DNA of 64,000 bases from Neptunomonas japonica JAMM 1380 (GTDB lineage: Bacteria; Pseudomonadota; Gammaproteobacteria; Pseudomonadales; Balneatricaceae): NCBI RefSeq assembly GCF_016592555.1, contig NZ_AP014546.1, positions 3,730,501 to 3,794,500 of the forward strand. The letters run 5' to 3'. A program made the translations under genes and the position numbers. Positions 11,291-21,874 of this stretch are shown here, piece by piece. The notes beneath the pieces are model-generated. The model was given only the letters and a program-made list of their open reading frames with translations, was not told the origin of the DNA and did not search any database. Each line of letters starts with the position of its first letter. The first letter of the stretch is position 1.

Positions 11291-11614
11291 TTATTTTCCG
11301 CCGCCGACGATTTCGCCATTGGATTTAAAGAAGCGAACTTTGGTGCCGTCTTCAAGCACTTTAAAGCCCACACGATCACCCTTGCCTGTTGCTGGATTAA
11401 AAATAGCAACATTAGATGTAGTGATCCCAGCTTCTTTCTCAACAATACCACCAGGCTTACCCAACTGCGGGTTAGGCTTGGTGCTTTTTTTAACCATGTT
11501 GATACCAGAAATAATAAGGCGATCATCCGTCATTACACGAAGAACTTTACCGCGCTTACCTTTATCTTTACCTGCAATAACGACTACTTCGTCGTCACGT
11601 ATAATCTTACGCAT
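11291..11614 (-). CDS. rplX: 50S ribosomal protein L24
   Basis: L24 initiates 50S assembly. The 107-residue protein carries a KOW motif at the N-terminus ([22 protein letters not shown]). It is separated from rplN by 100 bases that contain a terminator-like hairpin. Confidence 0.97.
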   Translation of the reverse strand: MRKIIRDDEVVVIAGKDKGKRGKVLRVMTDDRLIISGINMVKKSTKPNPQLGKPGGIVEKEAGITTSNVAIFNPATGKGDRVGFKVLEDGTKVRFFKSNGEIVGGGK

Positions 11615-11649
11615 GCTATACCTTTATCGCTTCCTACTACCTGCTCATG

Positions 11650-11684
11650 CTCAAAAACGCCAAACCCTTTCGGGAGTGGCGTTT
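11650..11684 (-). terminator. Terminator-like nested hairpin between rplN and rplX
   Basis: A perfect 8-bp stem AAACGCCA (11655-11662) / TGGCGTTT (11677-11684) encloses a smaller CCC-TTTC-GGG stem. On the minus strand the stem is followed by a run of T (the A run at 11653-11657). It lies within the spc operon, so it would act as an attenuator or as an mRNA-end or processing structure, not as a full stop. Confidence 0.6.
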
Positions 11685-11714
11685 CAAAAGACAAAATCCT
11701 AAAAGAATAATGTC

Positions 11715-12083
11715 TTAAAGCACTTCAGGCGCCAGGGAAATGATTTTCATAAACTTCTCAGAGCGAAGTTCACGCGTTACTGGGCCAAAAATACGCGTAC
11801 CCATAGGTGCGTTGTTCGCATTCAATAAAACCGCTGAATTTACATCAAAGCGGATTACAGAACCATCTGGACGACGAACACCTTTACGGGTACGTACTAC
11901 AACAGCGTTAAGAACCTGACCTTTTTTAACTTTACCGCGTGGAATTGCTTCCTTAACAGTAACTTTAATGATGTCACCAATACCTGCGTAACGGCGGTGT
12001 GAACCACCCAGAACCTTAATACACTGCACACGCTTAGCACCGCTGTTATCAGCGACATCAAGCATCGATTCAGTTTGAATCAT
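11715..12083 (-). CDS. rplN: 50S ribosomal protein L14
   Basis: L14 forms intersubunit bridges with 16S rRNA. 122 residues, typical: [37 protein letters not shown] and the C-terminal [23 protein letters not shown]. It is the first gene of the spc operon, downstream of the promoter at 12157-12185. Confidence 0.97.
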   Translation of the reverse strand: MIQTESMLDVADNSGAKRVQCIKVLGGSHRRYAGIGDIIKVTVKEAIPRGKVKKGQVLNAVVVRTRKGVRRPDGSVIRFDVNSAVLLNANNAPMGTRIFGPVTRELRSEKFMKIISLAPEVL

Positions 12084-12156
12084 GGTCTACTCCAAAATAT
12101 GTTAGCTGCCCATCAAAATCATGACGGGCAAACCGTCAACTGGAGCGAAGGCGCGT

Positions 12157-12185
12157 ATTCTACACCTTCGCAGCACGCTCATCAA
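12157..12185 (-). promoter_or_regulatory. spc operon promoter
   Basis: Minus-strand TTGATG (12185-12180), a 17-base spacer and TAGAAT (12162-12157), followed by ACGCGCC. The -10 overlaps the rpsQ stop codon. The leader of about 65 nt contains an 8-bp hairpin (GCCCGTCA/TGATGGGC, one G-U pair, around 12105-12127) just before the rplN ribosome-binding site. Confidence 0.75.
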
Positions 12186-12423
12186 TACTTACAAGCGCCC
12201 AAGTTTTACTCTTGGAGTAAGGACGGGTTTCTTCGATCGTTACAAGATCACCCGCATGGCACTCATTTTTCTCATCGTGAGCATGCAGCTTGGAGGAACG
12301 CGTCATGAACTTTCCGTAAATCGGATGCTTCTCTTTACGCTCAACCAACACTGTAATGGTTTTATCCATCTTGTCACTGACAACACGTCCAACCACAGTC
12401 CGAGTACGTTTTTCAGCGCTCAT
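12160..12423 (-). CDS. rpsQ: 30S ribosomal protein S17
   Basis: S17 binds the 5' domain of 16S rRNA early in assembly. 87 residues, with [44 protein letters not shown]. It overlaps the rpmC stop as ATGA and is the last gene of the S10 operon. Confidence 0.97.
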   Translation of the reverse strand: MSAEKRTRTVVGRVVSDKMDKTITVLVERKEKHPIYGKFMTRSSKLHAHDEKNECHAGDLVTIEETRPYSKSKTWALVSIDERAAKV

Positions 12424-12614
12424 TTTTCACCTGCCTTATCATTAAGTACTGTCTTAACGCGAGCCACGTCGCGACGGACCTGACCCAGAAGGTGAGTCTG
12501 TGACAGCTGACCAGTCGACTTCTGCATACGCAGATGAAACTGATCTTTCAAAAGACCCAGCAAAGTCTGCTGAAGTTCTTCTGAAGACTTTTCACGAAGT
12601 TCTTTGGCATTCAT
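12420..12614 (-). CDS. rpmC: 50S ribosomal protein L29
   Basis: L29 lies at the polypeptide exit tunnel next to L23. 64 residues, helical: [57 protein letters not shown]. Its start overlaps the rplP stop by one base (TAATG) and its stop overlaps the rpsQ start (ATGA), both signs of translational coupling. Confidence 0.97.
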   Translation of the reverse strand: MNAKELREKSSEELQQTLLGLLKDQFHLRMQKSTGQLSQTHLLGQVRRDVARVKTVLNDKAGEK

Positions 12615-13027
12615 TACATCACCGTCCGTTTGACAATGGTTGTAGACACCGGCAATTTAGCAGTTGCAAGAGCAAAAGCCTCAGTCACCAGATCTTCAGG
12701 TACACCGCTAATTTCAAATAACACGCGACCCGGCTGGATCTGTGCTACCCAATATTCCACGTTACCCTTACCTTTACCCATACGTACTTCTAGTGGCTTA
12801 TTAGTAATCGGCTTGTCTGGAAAAATACGAATCCAAATTTTACCACCACGCTTAACGTGACGAGTCATGGCACGACGCGCTGATTCGATCTGGCGCGCAG
12901 TAATGCGACCACGACCGGTAGCTTTAAGACCGTACTCACCAAAGCTAACTTTGCTACCGCGATGTGCAAGACCGCGGTTACGGCCTTTCATCATCTTGCG
13001 GAATTTAAGTCGTTTAGGTTGCAACAT
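12614..13027 (-). CDS. rplP: 50S ribosomal protein L16
   Basis: L16 organises the A-site region of the large subunit. 137 residues with [24 protein letters not shown] and the conserved [37 protein letters not shown]10-operon position between rpsC and rpmC. Confidence 0.97.
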   Translation of the reverse strand: MLQPKRLKFRKMMKGRNRGLAHRGSKVSFGEYGLKATGRGRITARQIESARRAMTRHVKRGGKIWIRIFPDKPITNKPLEVRMGKGKGNVEYWVAQIQPGRVLFEISGVPEDLVTEAFALATAKLPVSTTIVKRTVM

Positions 13028-13038
13028 TGACGTTCACC

Positions 13039-13725
13039 TCACTTAGAACCTTTCTTCTTAGGCGCATTTTTCTTCTCAGCACGTACCTGTTCGATACCAC
13101 CAAGAACTTCACCTTTGAAGATCCAGACTTTAACGCCAATCACACCATAAGTAGTGTGCGCCTCATAAGGTGCGTAATCGATGTCTGCACGTAGTGTATG
13201 CAAAGGTACACGACCTTCACGATACCACTCAGAACGCGCGATTTCAGCGCCACCTAAACGACCACCTACCTGAATTTTGATACCCTTAGCACCCAAGCGC
13301 ATAGCGTTTTGCACAGCGCGCTTCATAGCACGACGGAACATAACACGACGCTCAAGCTGGCTAGCAACACCTTGTGCTACTAACATGGCATCTAGTTCAG
13401 GCTTGCGAATCTCTTCGATGTTGATGTGAACTGGCACACCCATCATGTTAGAAACAGCATTACGCAGTTTCTCAACATCTTCACCTTTTTTACCAATCAC
13501 GATACCCGGACGAGCCGTAAATATTGTGATTTTAGCATTCTGTGCAGGACGCTCGATTTCGATGCGGCTTACAGAAGCATTTTTTAACTGACCTTCAAGG
13601 TAATTACGTACCTGAAGATCGTTTTGCAATTTTCTTGCATATTCAGACTTATCGGCATACCACACAGATGTGTGATCTTTGACGATTCCAAGTCGAATAC
13701 CGGTCGGATGTATTTTCTGACCCAT
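13039..13725 (-). CDS. rpsC: 30S ribosomal protein S3
   Basis: S3 forms part of the mRNA entry pore. The start was set at the ATG of [14 protein letters not shown] (13725), giving 228 residues, because AGGAGAG precedes it by 6 bases; an upstream GTG at 13743 would include the ribosome-binding site in the coding sequence. The KH domain ([26 protein letters not shown]) and the C-terminal domain ([30 protein letters not shown]) are intact. Confidence 0.97.
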   Translation of the reverse strand: MGQKIHPTGIRLGIVKDHTSVWYADKSEYARKLQNDLQVRNYLEGQLKNASVSRIEIERPAQNAKITIFTARPGIVIGKKGEDVEKLRNAVSNMMGVPVHINIEEIRKPELDAMLVAQGVASQLERRVMFRRAMKRAVQNAMRLGAKGIKIQVGGRLGGAEIARSEWYREGRVPLHTLRADIDYAPYEAHTTYGVIGVKVWIFKGEVLGGIEQVRAEKKNAPKKKGSK

Positions 13726-13749
13726 AACGAACTCTCCTAGCACTCAGCC

Positions 13750-14079
13750 TTAGTCGGACACCTTAACGGTGATATGGGAGTTGCGCTTCAGGATGCGATC
13801 AGCGCGACCCTTTGCACGTGGCTTGATACGTTTCATGGTTACACCTTCATCTGCGAAGACTGTAGAAACATGCAACTCATCAATATCAGCACCGTCATTG
13901 TGTTCGGCGTTTGCAATAGCAGACTCCAGAACTTTTTTAACGAGTACTGCAGCCTTTTTAGGGCTAAAAGCTAAGATATTCAAAGCTTCACCCACCGACT
14001 TCCCGCGAATCTGATCAGCGACTAGGCGCACTTTCTGGGCAGAAATGCGAGCGCCATTTAATTTAGCAGCGACTTCCAT
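13750..14079 (-). CDS. rplV: 50S ribosomal protein L22
   Basis: L22 lines the peptide exit tunnel with an extended hairpin. [33 protein letters not shown] is the standard N-terminus; the second of two tandem ATG codons (14079) matches homologues and is better spaced from GGGG, leaving 109 residues. The tunnel loop is [19 protein letters not shown]. Confidence 0.96.
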   Translation of the reverse strand: MEVAAKLNGARISAQKVRLVADQIRGKSVGEALNILAFSPKKAAVLVKKVLESAIANAEHNDGADIDELHVSTVFADEGVTMKRIKPRAKGRADRILKRNSHITVKVSD

Positions 14080-14093
14080 CATTTAACCCCTTA

Positions 14094-14369
14094 TTAGCGC
14101 TTAGCCTTCTTATTCGCAGCATGACCACGATAAGTACGCGTAGCAGCGAATTCGCCAAGTTTATGACCTACCATATCTTCAGTCACGAAGACTGGAACGT
14201 GCTGGCGGCCGTTATGAACTGCAATCGTCATCCCAACAAAATGCGGGAAGATAGTAGAGCGTCGTGACCAAGTTTTGATTGGCTTACGATCGCTCGCTTC
14301 AATTGCAGCTTCTACCTTCTTCAACAGGTGAAGGTCGATAAATGGACCTTTCTTCAGTGAACGTGGCAC
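14094..14369 (-). CDS. rpsS: 30S ribosomal protein S19
   Basis: S19 works with S13 in the 30S head. 91 residues beginning [20 protein letters not shown] and containing [42 protein letters not shown]. Normal position between rplB and rplV. Confidence 0.97.
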   Translation of the reverse strand: MPRSLKKGPFIDLHLLKKVEAAIEASDRKPIKTWSRRSTIFPHFVGMTIAVHNGRQHVPVFVTEDMVGHKLGEFAATRTYRGHAANKKAKR

Positions 14370-14388
14370 AGCTGTATCCTCAAGTTAG

Positions 14389-15216
14389 TTACTTAGCAGA
14401 ACGACGACGAACGATTAGCTTGTTCGTACGTTTATTCTTACGTGTCTTATAACCTTTAGTAGGCACACCCCATGGAGTAACAGGATGACGACCGCCCGAA
14501 GTACGACCTTCACCACCACCATGCGGATGATCTACTGGGTTCATCGCAACACCGCGAACGGTAGGACGAACACCTTTCCAGCGCTTAGCACCGGCTTTAC
14601 CGAGCTGACGCAGACTGTGTTCACTGTTGCCAACTTCACCCAACGTTGCGCGACACTCAACCAGCACTTTACGCATCTCACCAGAACGTAGACGCAATGT
14701 AGCGTACGTTCCTTCACGCGCAACTAACTGAGCAGATGTACCCGCAGAACGAGCGATCTGAGCACCCTTACCAGGCTTCAGTTCGATACAGTGAATAACA
14801 CTACCCAAAGGAATGTTGCGCAATGGCAACGTGTTACCCGCTTTAATATCAGCATCAACGCCAGAAACTAATTTAGCTCCAGCAGAAACACCCTTCGGCG
14901 CAATAATGTAGCGACGCTCACCATCTGCATATTTCAGCAGGGCAAGGTGCGCAGTACGGTTTGGATCGTATTCCAGACGCTCAACAACTGCCGGGATACC
15001 ATCCTTATTGCGACGAAAATCAATAACGCGATAATGCTGCTTATGACCGCCACCAATGTGACGAGTCGTAATGCGACCATTATTGTTACGACCACCGCTC
15101 TTGCTTTTCTTTTCGATCAATGCAGCTAAAGGCTTGCCTTTATGCAGCTCAGCATTTACAACCTTAACTACGTGACGACGTCCAGCAGAGGTTGGCTTTG
15201 ATTTCATAACCGCCAT
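14389..15216 (-). CDS. rplB: 50S ribosomal protein L2
   Basis: L2 is needed for subunit association and supports the peptidyl-transferase centre. 275 residues, standard length. The conserved [30 protein letters not shown] segment holds the functionally important histidine. It lies 13 bases after rplW and 19 before rpsS. Confidence 0.97.
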   Translation of the reverse strand: MAVMKSKPTSAGRRHVVKVVNAELHKGKPLAALIEKKSKSGGRNNNGRITTRHIGGGHKQHYRVIDFRRNKDGIPAVVERLEYDPNRTAHLALLKYADGERRYIIAPKGVSAGAKLVSGVDADIKAGNTLPLRNIPLGSVIHCIELKPGKGAQIARSAGTSAQLVAREGTYATLRLRSGEMRKVLVECRATLGEVGNSEHSLRQLGKAGAKRWKGVRPTVRGVAMNPVDHPHGGGEGRTSGGRHPVTPWGVPTKGYKTRKNKRTNKLIVRRRSAK

Positions 15217-15229
15217 AACTTAACCTCTC

Positions 15230-15526
15230 TTATTCGCCACCAAGAAAATCAATCTCAGAGCCAGCAGCAAGACATACATATGCCTTACGAACATCGCTAC
15301 GCTTGCCTAGGCCGCGTGCAGTGCGCTTGGTCTTACCCTTAGCATTGAGAACGTTAACGCCAGATACTTTGACGTTGAACAGCTGCTCAACTGCTTCTTT
15401 GATTTCAGGTTTGGTAGCATCTTTAGCCACTCGAAAAACAACCTGCTGAGCATCGTCAGCGATAATTGTTGCTTTTTCCGAGATATGAGGACCTAACAAT
15501 ACTTTGTATAGACGTTCCTGGTTCAT
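15230..15526 (-). CDS. rplW: 50S ribosomal protein L23
   Basis: L23 is the exit-tunnel docking site for trigger factor and SRP. 98 residues: [23 protein letters not shown] and [35 protein letters not shown]. The start overlaps the rplD stop as ATGA. Confidence 0.97.
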   Translation of the reverse strand: MNQERLYKVLLGPHISEKATIIADDAQQVVFRVAKDATKPEIKEAVEQLFNVKVSGVNVLNAKGKTKRTARGLGKRSDVRKAYVCLAAGSEIDFLGGE

Positions 15527-16128
15527 GCTAATGCCTCCTCAATTTTCTTAAGAGCAGGTACAGTAACTACAACCTTATCAAAACCAACCAGGCTAACCGG
15601 GTCAATTCCTGCAACATCACGTACGTCCACATGCGGAACATTACGAGCAGCCAGGTATAGGTTTGCTTCAACATCTTCAGTCACGATCAACGCGTTTGCT
15701 AGATCAAATTCTTTCATCTTAGCAATAAACTGTTTAGTTTTCGGCGTATCCATGGAGAACTGATCAACAACTACCAGACGATCCTGGCGAACCAATTCAG
15801 AGAAAATGCAACGCATAGCTGCACGGTACATTTTTTTGTTCACTTTCTGCGAGTGGCTACGTGGCTTTGCAGCAAACGTAACACCACCACTACGCCAGAT
15901 AGGCGAACTAATTGTACCGGCACGCGCACGACCTGTTCCTTTCTGACGGAATGGCTTAGCACCACCACCAGAAACTTCAGAGCGAGTTTTCTGTGCTTTT
16001 GTACCTTGACGAGCACCAGCCAAGTATGCAGTAACTACTTGGTGTACCAGTGCTTCGTTGAATTCTTTACCAAATGCCGAATCGGATACTTCGACCGATC
16101 CATTAGCTCCAGCGAGATTCAGATTCAT
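15523..16128 (-). CDS. rplD: 50S ribosomal protein L4
   Basis: L4 has a tunnel-lining loop ([51 protein letters not shown]) and in E. coli also represses the S10 operon. Two tandem ATG codons exist; the second (16128) is better spaced from the G run, giving 201 residues. It lies 11 bases after rplC. Confidence 0.96.
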   Translation of the reverse strand: MNLNLAGANGSVEVSDSAFGKEFNEALVHQVVTAYLAGARQGTKAQKTRSEVSGGGAKPFRQKGTGRARAGTISSPIWRSGGVTFAAKPRSHSQKVNKKMYRAAMRCIFSELVRQDRLVVVDQFSMDTPKTKQFIAKMKEFDLANALIVTEDVEANLYLAARNVPHVDVRDVAGIDPVSLVGFDKVVVTVPALKKIEEALA

Positions 16129-16139
16129 CATAACCCCCC

Positions 16140-16778
16140 TTAGGCGCCAGCTTTAACAGCTGGTTTAACGATTACGTCACCGCCAGTTGCGCCTGGAACA
16201 GCACCCTTGATCAATAACAGGTTACGTTCTGCGTCTACACGCACAACTTCTAGAGTCTGAATAGTAACGCGCTCAGCTCCCATGTGACCTGCCATCTTCT
16301 TGCCTTTCCAAACACGACCAGGAGTCTGACACTGACCGATGGAACCCGGAGCACGGTGAGATAGTGAGTTACCATGAGTCGCATCTTGCATAGAGAAGTT
16401 CCAGCGCTTGATAGCACCCTGAAATCCTTTACCCTTAGATTGACCAGCAACATCTACTTTCTGACCTACTGCGAAGCGCTCAACCGTTAGTGAATCACCA
16501 ACGTTGATACCTTCATCACCCGACAGACGGAACTCCCACAAACCACGTCCTGCTTCTACGCTAGCTTTAGCATAGTGACCCGCTTTTGGTTTGTTTAGGC
16601 GGTTAGCCTTAACAGAACCAGTAGTCACTTGCACAGCTGTGTAGCCGTCAGTTTCAACAGTTTTTACCTGCGTTACGCGATTCGGATCCACCTCGATGAC
16701 CGTGACTGGCACGGATACGCCATCTTCTGTGAAGATGCGAGTCATACCCGCTTTACGTCCGATTAAACCTACAGACAT
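16140..16778 (-). CDS. rplC: 50S ribosomal protein L3
   Basis: L3 is an early assembly protein reaching the peptidyl-transferase centre. 212 residues: [20 protein letters not shown] and the loop [52 protein letters not shown], which contains the glutamine methylated in E. coli (near GNSLSHR..GSIGQ). It follows rpsJ by 113 bases, in which I see no gene. Confidence 0.97.
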   Translation of the reverse strand: MSVGLIGRKAGMTRIFTEDGVSVPVTVIEVDPNRVTQVKTVETDGYTAVQVTTGSVKANRLNKPKAGHYAKASVEAGRGLWEFRLSGDEGINVGDSLTVERFAVGQKVDVAGQSKGKGFQGAIKRWNFSMQDATHGNSLSHRAPGSIGQCQTPGRVWKGKKMAGHMGAERVTIQTLEVVRVDAERNLLLIKGAVPGATGGDVIVKPAVKAGA

Positions 16779-16891
16779 TTCCTATACCTCTTGCCAGTTG
16801 TGTACGGGGCTGTTACCCACTACGGCTGCCCTTTTCAGGAGCATTCCACAAACAGCGCTTCATTAAATGAATAATTCTGCGCAGTGACTGA

Positions 16892-17204
16892 TTAGCCTAA
16901 ACTGATCTGCACTTCTACACCCGCAGCAAGATCTAGTTTCATCAAAGCATCAACAGTTTTTTTCTGTTGGCTCAACGATATCTAGAACTCGTTTATGTGT
17001 ACGAATTTCGTACTGATCACGCGCATCTTTGTTTACATGCGGAGAGATCAGAACGGTAAAACGTTCTTTGCGAGTTGGAAGCGGGATCGGACCATGCACC
17101 TGTGCACCCGTACGTTTTGCAGTATTAACAATTTCCTGCGCAGACGAGTCGATCAGGCGATGATCAAACGCTTTCAGACGTATTCTGATTTTCTGATTTT
17201 GCAT
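16892..17204 (-). CDS. rpsJ: 30S ribosomal protein S10, reading frame broken by one extra base
   Basis: S10 is a 30S head protein and, as NusE, part of antitermination complexes. [21 protein letters not shown] to DIVEPTEK matches the family perfectly. The gene then meets an A7 tract (minus strand, 16963-16957) and the frame closes as PTEKNC-stop after 84 codons. Reading one A fewer restores the expected end [22 protein letters not shown] and a stop at 16892-16894, for 103 residues. The gene is essential, so the extra A is either a homopolymer sequencing error or is compensated by slippage; the former is likelier. The start is the ATG at 17204, not an in-frame TTG at 17222. Confidence 0.9.
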
Positions 17205-17249
17205 TTTGATCACACTTTTCAAATGATTTATAACGGCAATAGCCGACCT

Positions 17250-17266
17250 CCCCTTCTATGAAGGGG
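17250..17266 (-). other. Hairpin at the very 5' end of the S10 transcript
   Basis: CCCCTTC-TAT-GAAGGGG is a perfect 7-bp stem with a 3-base loop. Its outer base coincides with the predicted transcription start of the promoter at 17273-17301. A 5'-terminal stem could shield the mRNA from 5'-end-dependent decay. A second small GGC-TATT-GCC stem follows (17234-17243). Confidence 0.6.
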
Positions 17267-17272
17267 ACGCAA

Positions 17273-17301
17273 ATTCTACTCAGGAGAGCAACCCACGTCA
17301 A
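17273..17301 (-). promoter_or_regulatory. S10 operon promoter
   Basis: Minus-strand TTGACG (17301-17296), a 17-base spacer and TAGAAT (17278-17273), followed by TTGCGTCCCC. The predicted start near 17266 leaves only about 60 nt before rpsJ, much shorter than the L4-regulated leader of E. coli. Confidence 0.8.
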
Positions 17302-17329
17302 GACCAGTCGACTAATATTTAACCAAAAG

Positions 17330-17360
17330 CAAAAAAAGCCCTCACATTGAGGGCTTTTTT
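17330..17360. terminator. Rho-independent terminator after the first tuf gene
   Basis: Perfect 10-bp stem AAAGCCCTCA (17335-17344) / TGAGGGCTTT (17348-17357) with A and T runs on both sides, so it works in both orientations. It ends the str operon before the S10 promoter. Confidence 0.92.
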
Positions 17361-17384
17361 GTATCATCTAACCTCAAAATGAGA

Positions 17385-18608
17385 TTACGCGATAATTTTA
17401 GATACTACACCAGCACCTACTGTACGTCCGCCTTCACGGATCGCAAAACGCAGACCTTCGTCCATTGCGATTGGTGCAATCAGAGTAACAACCATCTTAA
17501 CGTTGTCACCCGGCATTACCATCTCAACGCCTTCAGGCAGCTCACAGTTACCAGTCACATCCGTTGTACGGAAGTAGAACTGCGGACGGTAGCCTTTGAA
17601 GAATGGTGTATGACGACCACCTTCATCTTTGCTCAATACGTACACTTCACCTTCAAAGTTAGTGTGCGGGTTGATTGATCCTGGCTTAGCCAAAACCTGA
17701 CCACGCTGTACGTCATCGCGCTTAGTACCACGCAATAGAACACCACAGTTTTCGCCTGCACGACCTTCATCAAGCAATTTACGGAACATCTCAACACCTG
17801 TACAGGTTGTTGTAGTTGTTTCGCGAATACCAACGATCTCGATAGCCTCACCAACTTTAACGATTCCGCGCTCTACACGACCAGTAACCACTGTACCGCG
17901 ACCTGAGATTGAGAATACATCTTCAATTGGAAGCAGGAACGGCTGATCGATAGCACGTACTGGATCCGGGATATAAGAATCCAATGCTTCAACTAGCTGC
18001 TTAACAGCTGTTGTACCTAGCTCGTTATCATCTTCGCCGTTCAACGCCATTAGCGCAGAACCACAGATGATTGGAGTGTCATCACCCGGGAAGTCGTAAG
18101 CATCTAGCAACTCACGCAATTCCATTTCTACAAGCTCACGCATTTCAGCGTATTCTTCAGAATCAACACCACCACAGTCTTCAGCCAGCAAGTCTGCTTT
18201 GTTCAGGAAAACAACGATGTATGGAACACCTACCTGACGAGAAAGCAAAATGTGCTCACGCGTCTGAGGCATAGGACCATCAGTTGCGCCACATACCAAA
18301 ATAGCGCCATCCATCTGAGCAGCACCGGTAATCATGTTTTTCACATAATCCGCGTGTCCTGGGCAGTCAACGTGCGCATAGTGACGAATCGTTGATTCGT
18401 ATTCTACGTGCGATGTAGAGATGGTAATACCACGCTCACGCTCTTCTGGAGCGTTATCGATACCGTCAAACGCTACGGCTTCACCGCCAAATACTTCCGC
18501 ACATACGCGCGTTAGTGCTGCAGTTAGTGTTGTTTTGCCATGGTCAACGTGGCCAATTGTGCCTACGTTGACATGCGGCAGATTTCGTTCAAATGCTTGT
18601 TTTGCCAC
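17385..18608 (-). CDS. tuf: Elongation factor Tu, copy 1 (str operon)
   Basis: EF-Tu delivers aminoacyl-tRNA to the ribosome. G motifs: GHVDHGKTT (G1), the DCPGHADY box (G3), NKAD (G4) and SAL (G5). The 407 residues exceed the 394 of E. coli because of a short acidic insertion ([15 protein letters not shown]) after NKAD and another near [13 protein letters not shown]. It starts with GTG (18608) and ends KIIA. It follows fusA by 30 bases. The coding sequence is almost identical to the second copy at 33890-35113. Confidence 0.98.
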   Translation of the reverse strand: MAKQAFERNLPHVNVGTIGHVDHGKTTLTAALTRVCAEVFGGEAVAFDGIDNAPEERERGITISTSHVEYESTIRHYAHVDCPGHADYVKNMITGAAQMDGAILVCGATDGPMPQTREHILLSRQVGVPYIVVFLNKADLLAEDCGGVDSEEYAEMRELVEMELRELLDAYDFPGDDTPIICGSALMALNGEDDNELGTTAVKQLVEALDSYIPDPVRAIDQPFLLPIEDVFSISGRGTVVTGRVERGIVKVGEAIEIVGIRETTTTTCTGVEMFRKLLDEGRAGENCGVLLRGTKRDDVQRGQVLAKPGSINPHTNFEGEVYVLSKDEGGRHTPFFKGYRPQFYFRTTDVTGNCELPEGVEMVMPGDNVKMVVTLIAPIAMDEGLRFAIREGGRTVGAGVVSKIIA

Positions 18609-18638
18609 GATAAAATACCTCTTAAATTATGGCGAAGG

Positions 18639-20732
18639 CTAGTAAGCCTTCATCACCGCTTCGGCGACATTCTTAGGAGCTTCAGCGTAACACTCAAACT
18701 CCATAGAGTAAGTTGCACGCCCTTGAGTTGCGGAACGCAGATCAGTTGCATATCCGAACATTTCACCCAACGGAACCTGTGCATTAATCACTTTGCCAGA
18801 TGGAGTGTCTTCCATACCCTGAACAAGACCACGACGACGGTTAAGATCTCCCATAACGTCACCCATGTAATCTTCTGGAGTTACCACTTCGACTTTCATC
18901 ATTGGTTCCAACAGACATGGATCAGCTTGCAAAGCGTATTTTTTTAATGCTTGAGATGCGGCAATTTTAAATGCCATCTCATTGGAGTCAACATCGTGAT
19001 ATGAACCATCGTACAAACGAGCTCTCAGACCAATCAGCGGATAACCGGCAATAACACCGTTCTGCATCTGCTCTGTAATACCCTTCTCGACAGCACCGAT
19101 GTATTCCTTAGGAATAGCACCACCTACCACTTCATTAATGAACTCCAAACCTTCTTCATCAGACGGGCTGAATTCAACCATGACGTGACCATACTGACCA
19201 CGCCCACCCGACTGACGGGCAAACTTGTGGTTAGCATCGATTGACTGGCGAATCTTCTCGCGATAGGCAACCTGAGGCTTACCAATGTTTGCCTCAACGT
19301 TGAATTCACGACGCATACGATCAACCAGAATATCAAGGTGAAGCTCACCCATCCCTGAAATAATCGTCTGCCCAGACTCTTCATCAGTCTCAACACGGAA
19401 AGACGGATCTTCCTGTGCCAACTTACCCAGAGCAACACCCATCTTCTCTTGATCGGCCTTAGTTTTAGGCTCAACAGCGACAGAGATTACAGGCTCAGGA
19501 AACTCCATGCGCTCCAATACGATTTTATTCGTAGGATCACATAGCGTGTCACCTGTGGTAACGTCTTTCATACCGATCAAAGCGGCGATATCACCTGCAC
19601 GCACCTCTTTGATCTCATCACGGTTATTTGCATGCATCTGCACCATACGACCAACACGCTCTTTCTTACTCTTTACAGAGTTAAAGACGCTGTCACCTGA
19701 AGCCAACACACCCGAATAAACACGCACAAACGTCAACGTTCCAACAAACGGGTCAGTTGCGATTTTAAATGCAAGCGCAGCAAACGGAGCAGTATCATCA
19801 GCTGGACGAGCTGCGACAGTTTCGTCTTTATCATCCAAAGTACCTTCAATCGCTTTAACTTCGATTGGTGAAGGCATGTATTCAATTACTGCATCCAGCA
19901 TCGCCTGAACGCCTTTGTTTTTAAAGGCCGAACCGCATTGCATTAGAACCACGTCATTATCTAGCGTACGCGCACGCAGACCTGCTTTGATTTCGTCATT
20001 ATCCAAGCAACCTTCTTCAAGGTACTTTTCCATCAACTCATCAGAAGATTCTGCTGCAGCTTCAACCATCTCCTCACGAAGCTCTTCAGCTTTAGCTTGG
20101 AGATCAGCCGGAATATCTTCCAGCTCATAAGTCATACCCTGATCTGCTTCGTTCCACATGATTGCTTTCATGAGAATCAGATCAACAACGCCTTTGAATT
20201 CATCTTCAGCGCCAATAGGGAAGTTAATTGGAACAGCTTTAGCTCCTAAACGAGCTTTAAGCTGATCAATAACCATAAAGAAGTCTGCACCCGCACGGTC
20301 CATTTTGTTAACGAAGACCATACGCGGAACATGATATTTATTAGCTTGGCGCCAAACAGTTTCTGTTTGCGGTTGCACACCTGAAGAGGCGCACAACACG
20401 ACAACCGCACCATCCAATACACGCAAAGAACGCTCAACTTCAATAGTAAAGTCAACATGCCCAGGCGTATCAATGATATTGATGCGGTGATTTTCAAACT
20501 GCTTGTTCATACCTTGCCAGAAACAGGTAGTCGCAGCAGAAGTAATGGTAATACCACGCTCCTGCTCCTGCTCCATCCAATCCATTGTTGCGGCGCCATC
20601 ATGCACCTCACCAATTTTATGAGATAGACCTGTATAGAAAAGCACGCGCTCTGTTGTAGTCGTCTTACCGGCATCTACGTGTGCAACAATACCAATGTTA
20701 CGGTAACGCACAATAGGAGTTTTACGAGCCAC
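18639..20732 (-). CDS. fusA: Elongation factor G
   Basis: EF-G is the translocase GTPase that also helps to recycle ribosomes. The 697-residue protein has G motifs [24 protein letters not shown] and [10 protein letters not shown], and C-terminal domains IV-V ([40 protein letters not shown]). The start is GTG at 20732, preceded by GAGGGATG. Located between rpsG and tuf in the str operon. Confidence 0.98.
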   Translation of the reverse strand: MARKTPIVRYRNIGIVAHVDAGKTTTTERVLFYTGLSHKIGEVHDGAATMDWMEQEQERGITITSAATTCFWQGMNKQFENHRINIIDTPGHVDFTIEVERSLRVLDGAVVVLCASSGVQPQTETVWRQANKYHVPRMVFVNKMDRAGADFFMVIDQLKARLGAKAVPINFPIGAEDEFKGVVDLILMKAIMWNEADQGMTYELEDIPADLQAKAEELREEMVEAAAESSDELMEKYLEEGCLDNDEIKAGLRARTLDNDVVLMQCGSAFKNKGVQAMLDAVIEYMPSPIEVKAIEGTLDDKDETVAARPADDTAPFAALAFKIATDPFVGTLTFVRVYSGVLASGDSVFNSVKSKKERVGRMVQMHANNRDEIKEVRAGDIAALIGMKDVTTGDTLCDPTNKIVLERMEFPEPVISVAVEPKTKADQEKMGVALGKLAQEDPSFRVETDEESGQTIISGMGELHLDILVDRMRREFNVEANIGKPQVAYREKIRQSIDANHKFARQSGGRGQYGHVMVEFSPSDEEGLEFINEVVGGAIPKEYIGAVEKGITEQMQNGVIAGYPLIGLRARLYDGSYHDVDSNEMAFKIAASQALKKYALQADPCLLEPMMKVEVVTPEDYMGDVMGDLNRRRGLVQGMEDTPSGKVINAQVPLGEMFGYATDLRSATQGRATYSMEFECYAEAPKNVAEAVMKAY

Positions 20733-20751
20733 GACTCATCCCTCTGGATAT

Positions 20752-21231
<480 letters not shown>

Positions 21232-21373
21232 TCATATTTAAAAGGTCTTCAGGAAATTCAGATAGATAAGTATCTATCCAACCTTACTCTTACCGGGTCC
21301 GGTCTTGCCAAATTTAGTATTGGATCTGTCACCAGACATTTTACTAGCATCAACTTCCACCGTTAAACGGTGA

Positions 21374-21815
<442 letters not shown>

Positions 21816-21830
21816 CACTAGGGGGCCGGA

Positions 21831-21860
21831 ATTTTAATCAATTCCGACCCGTAAAGTCAA
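21831..21860 (-). promoter_or_regulatory. Candidate str operon promoter
   Basis: Minus-strand TTGACT (21860-21855), an 18-base spacer and TAAAAT (21836-21831), then TCCGGCCCCC. The predicted start near 21824 places the terminator stem at about +9 to +30 of the transcript. It lies in the 126 bases between rpoC and rpsL. Confidence 0.6.
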
Positions 21861-21874
21861 TGTCTGATTAAAAA

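Noticed and set aside
12105..12127. Terminator between rpsQ and rplN
   Set aside because: The GCCCGTCA/TGATGGGC hairpin is not followed by a T run on the coding strand, so it is better regarded as a leader structure of the spc operon.
16950..16966. Programmed -1 frameshift at the A AAA AAC heptamer in rpsJ
   Set aside because: The heptamer is in the right register for -1 slippage, but a -1 shift leads to CTG TTG ATG, not to the conserved ACT GTT GAT. Restoring S10 needs +1 (or loss of one A), so the classical mechanism does not fit.
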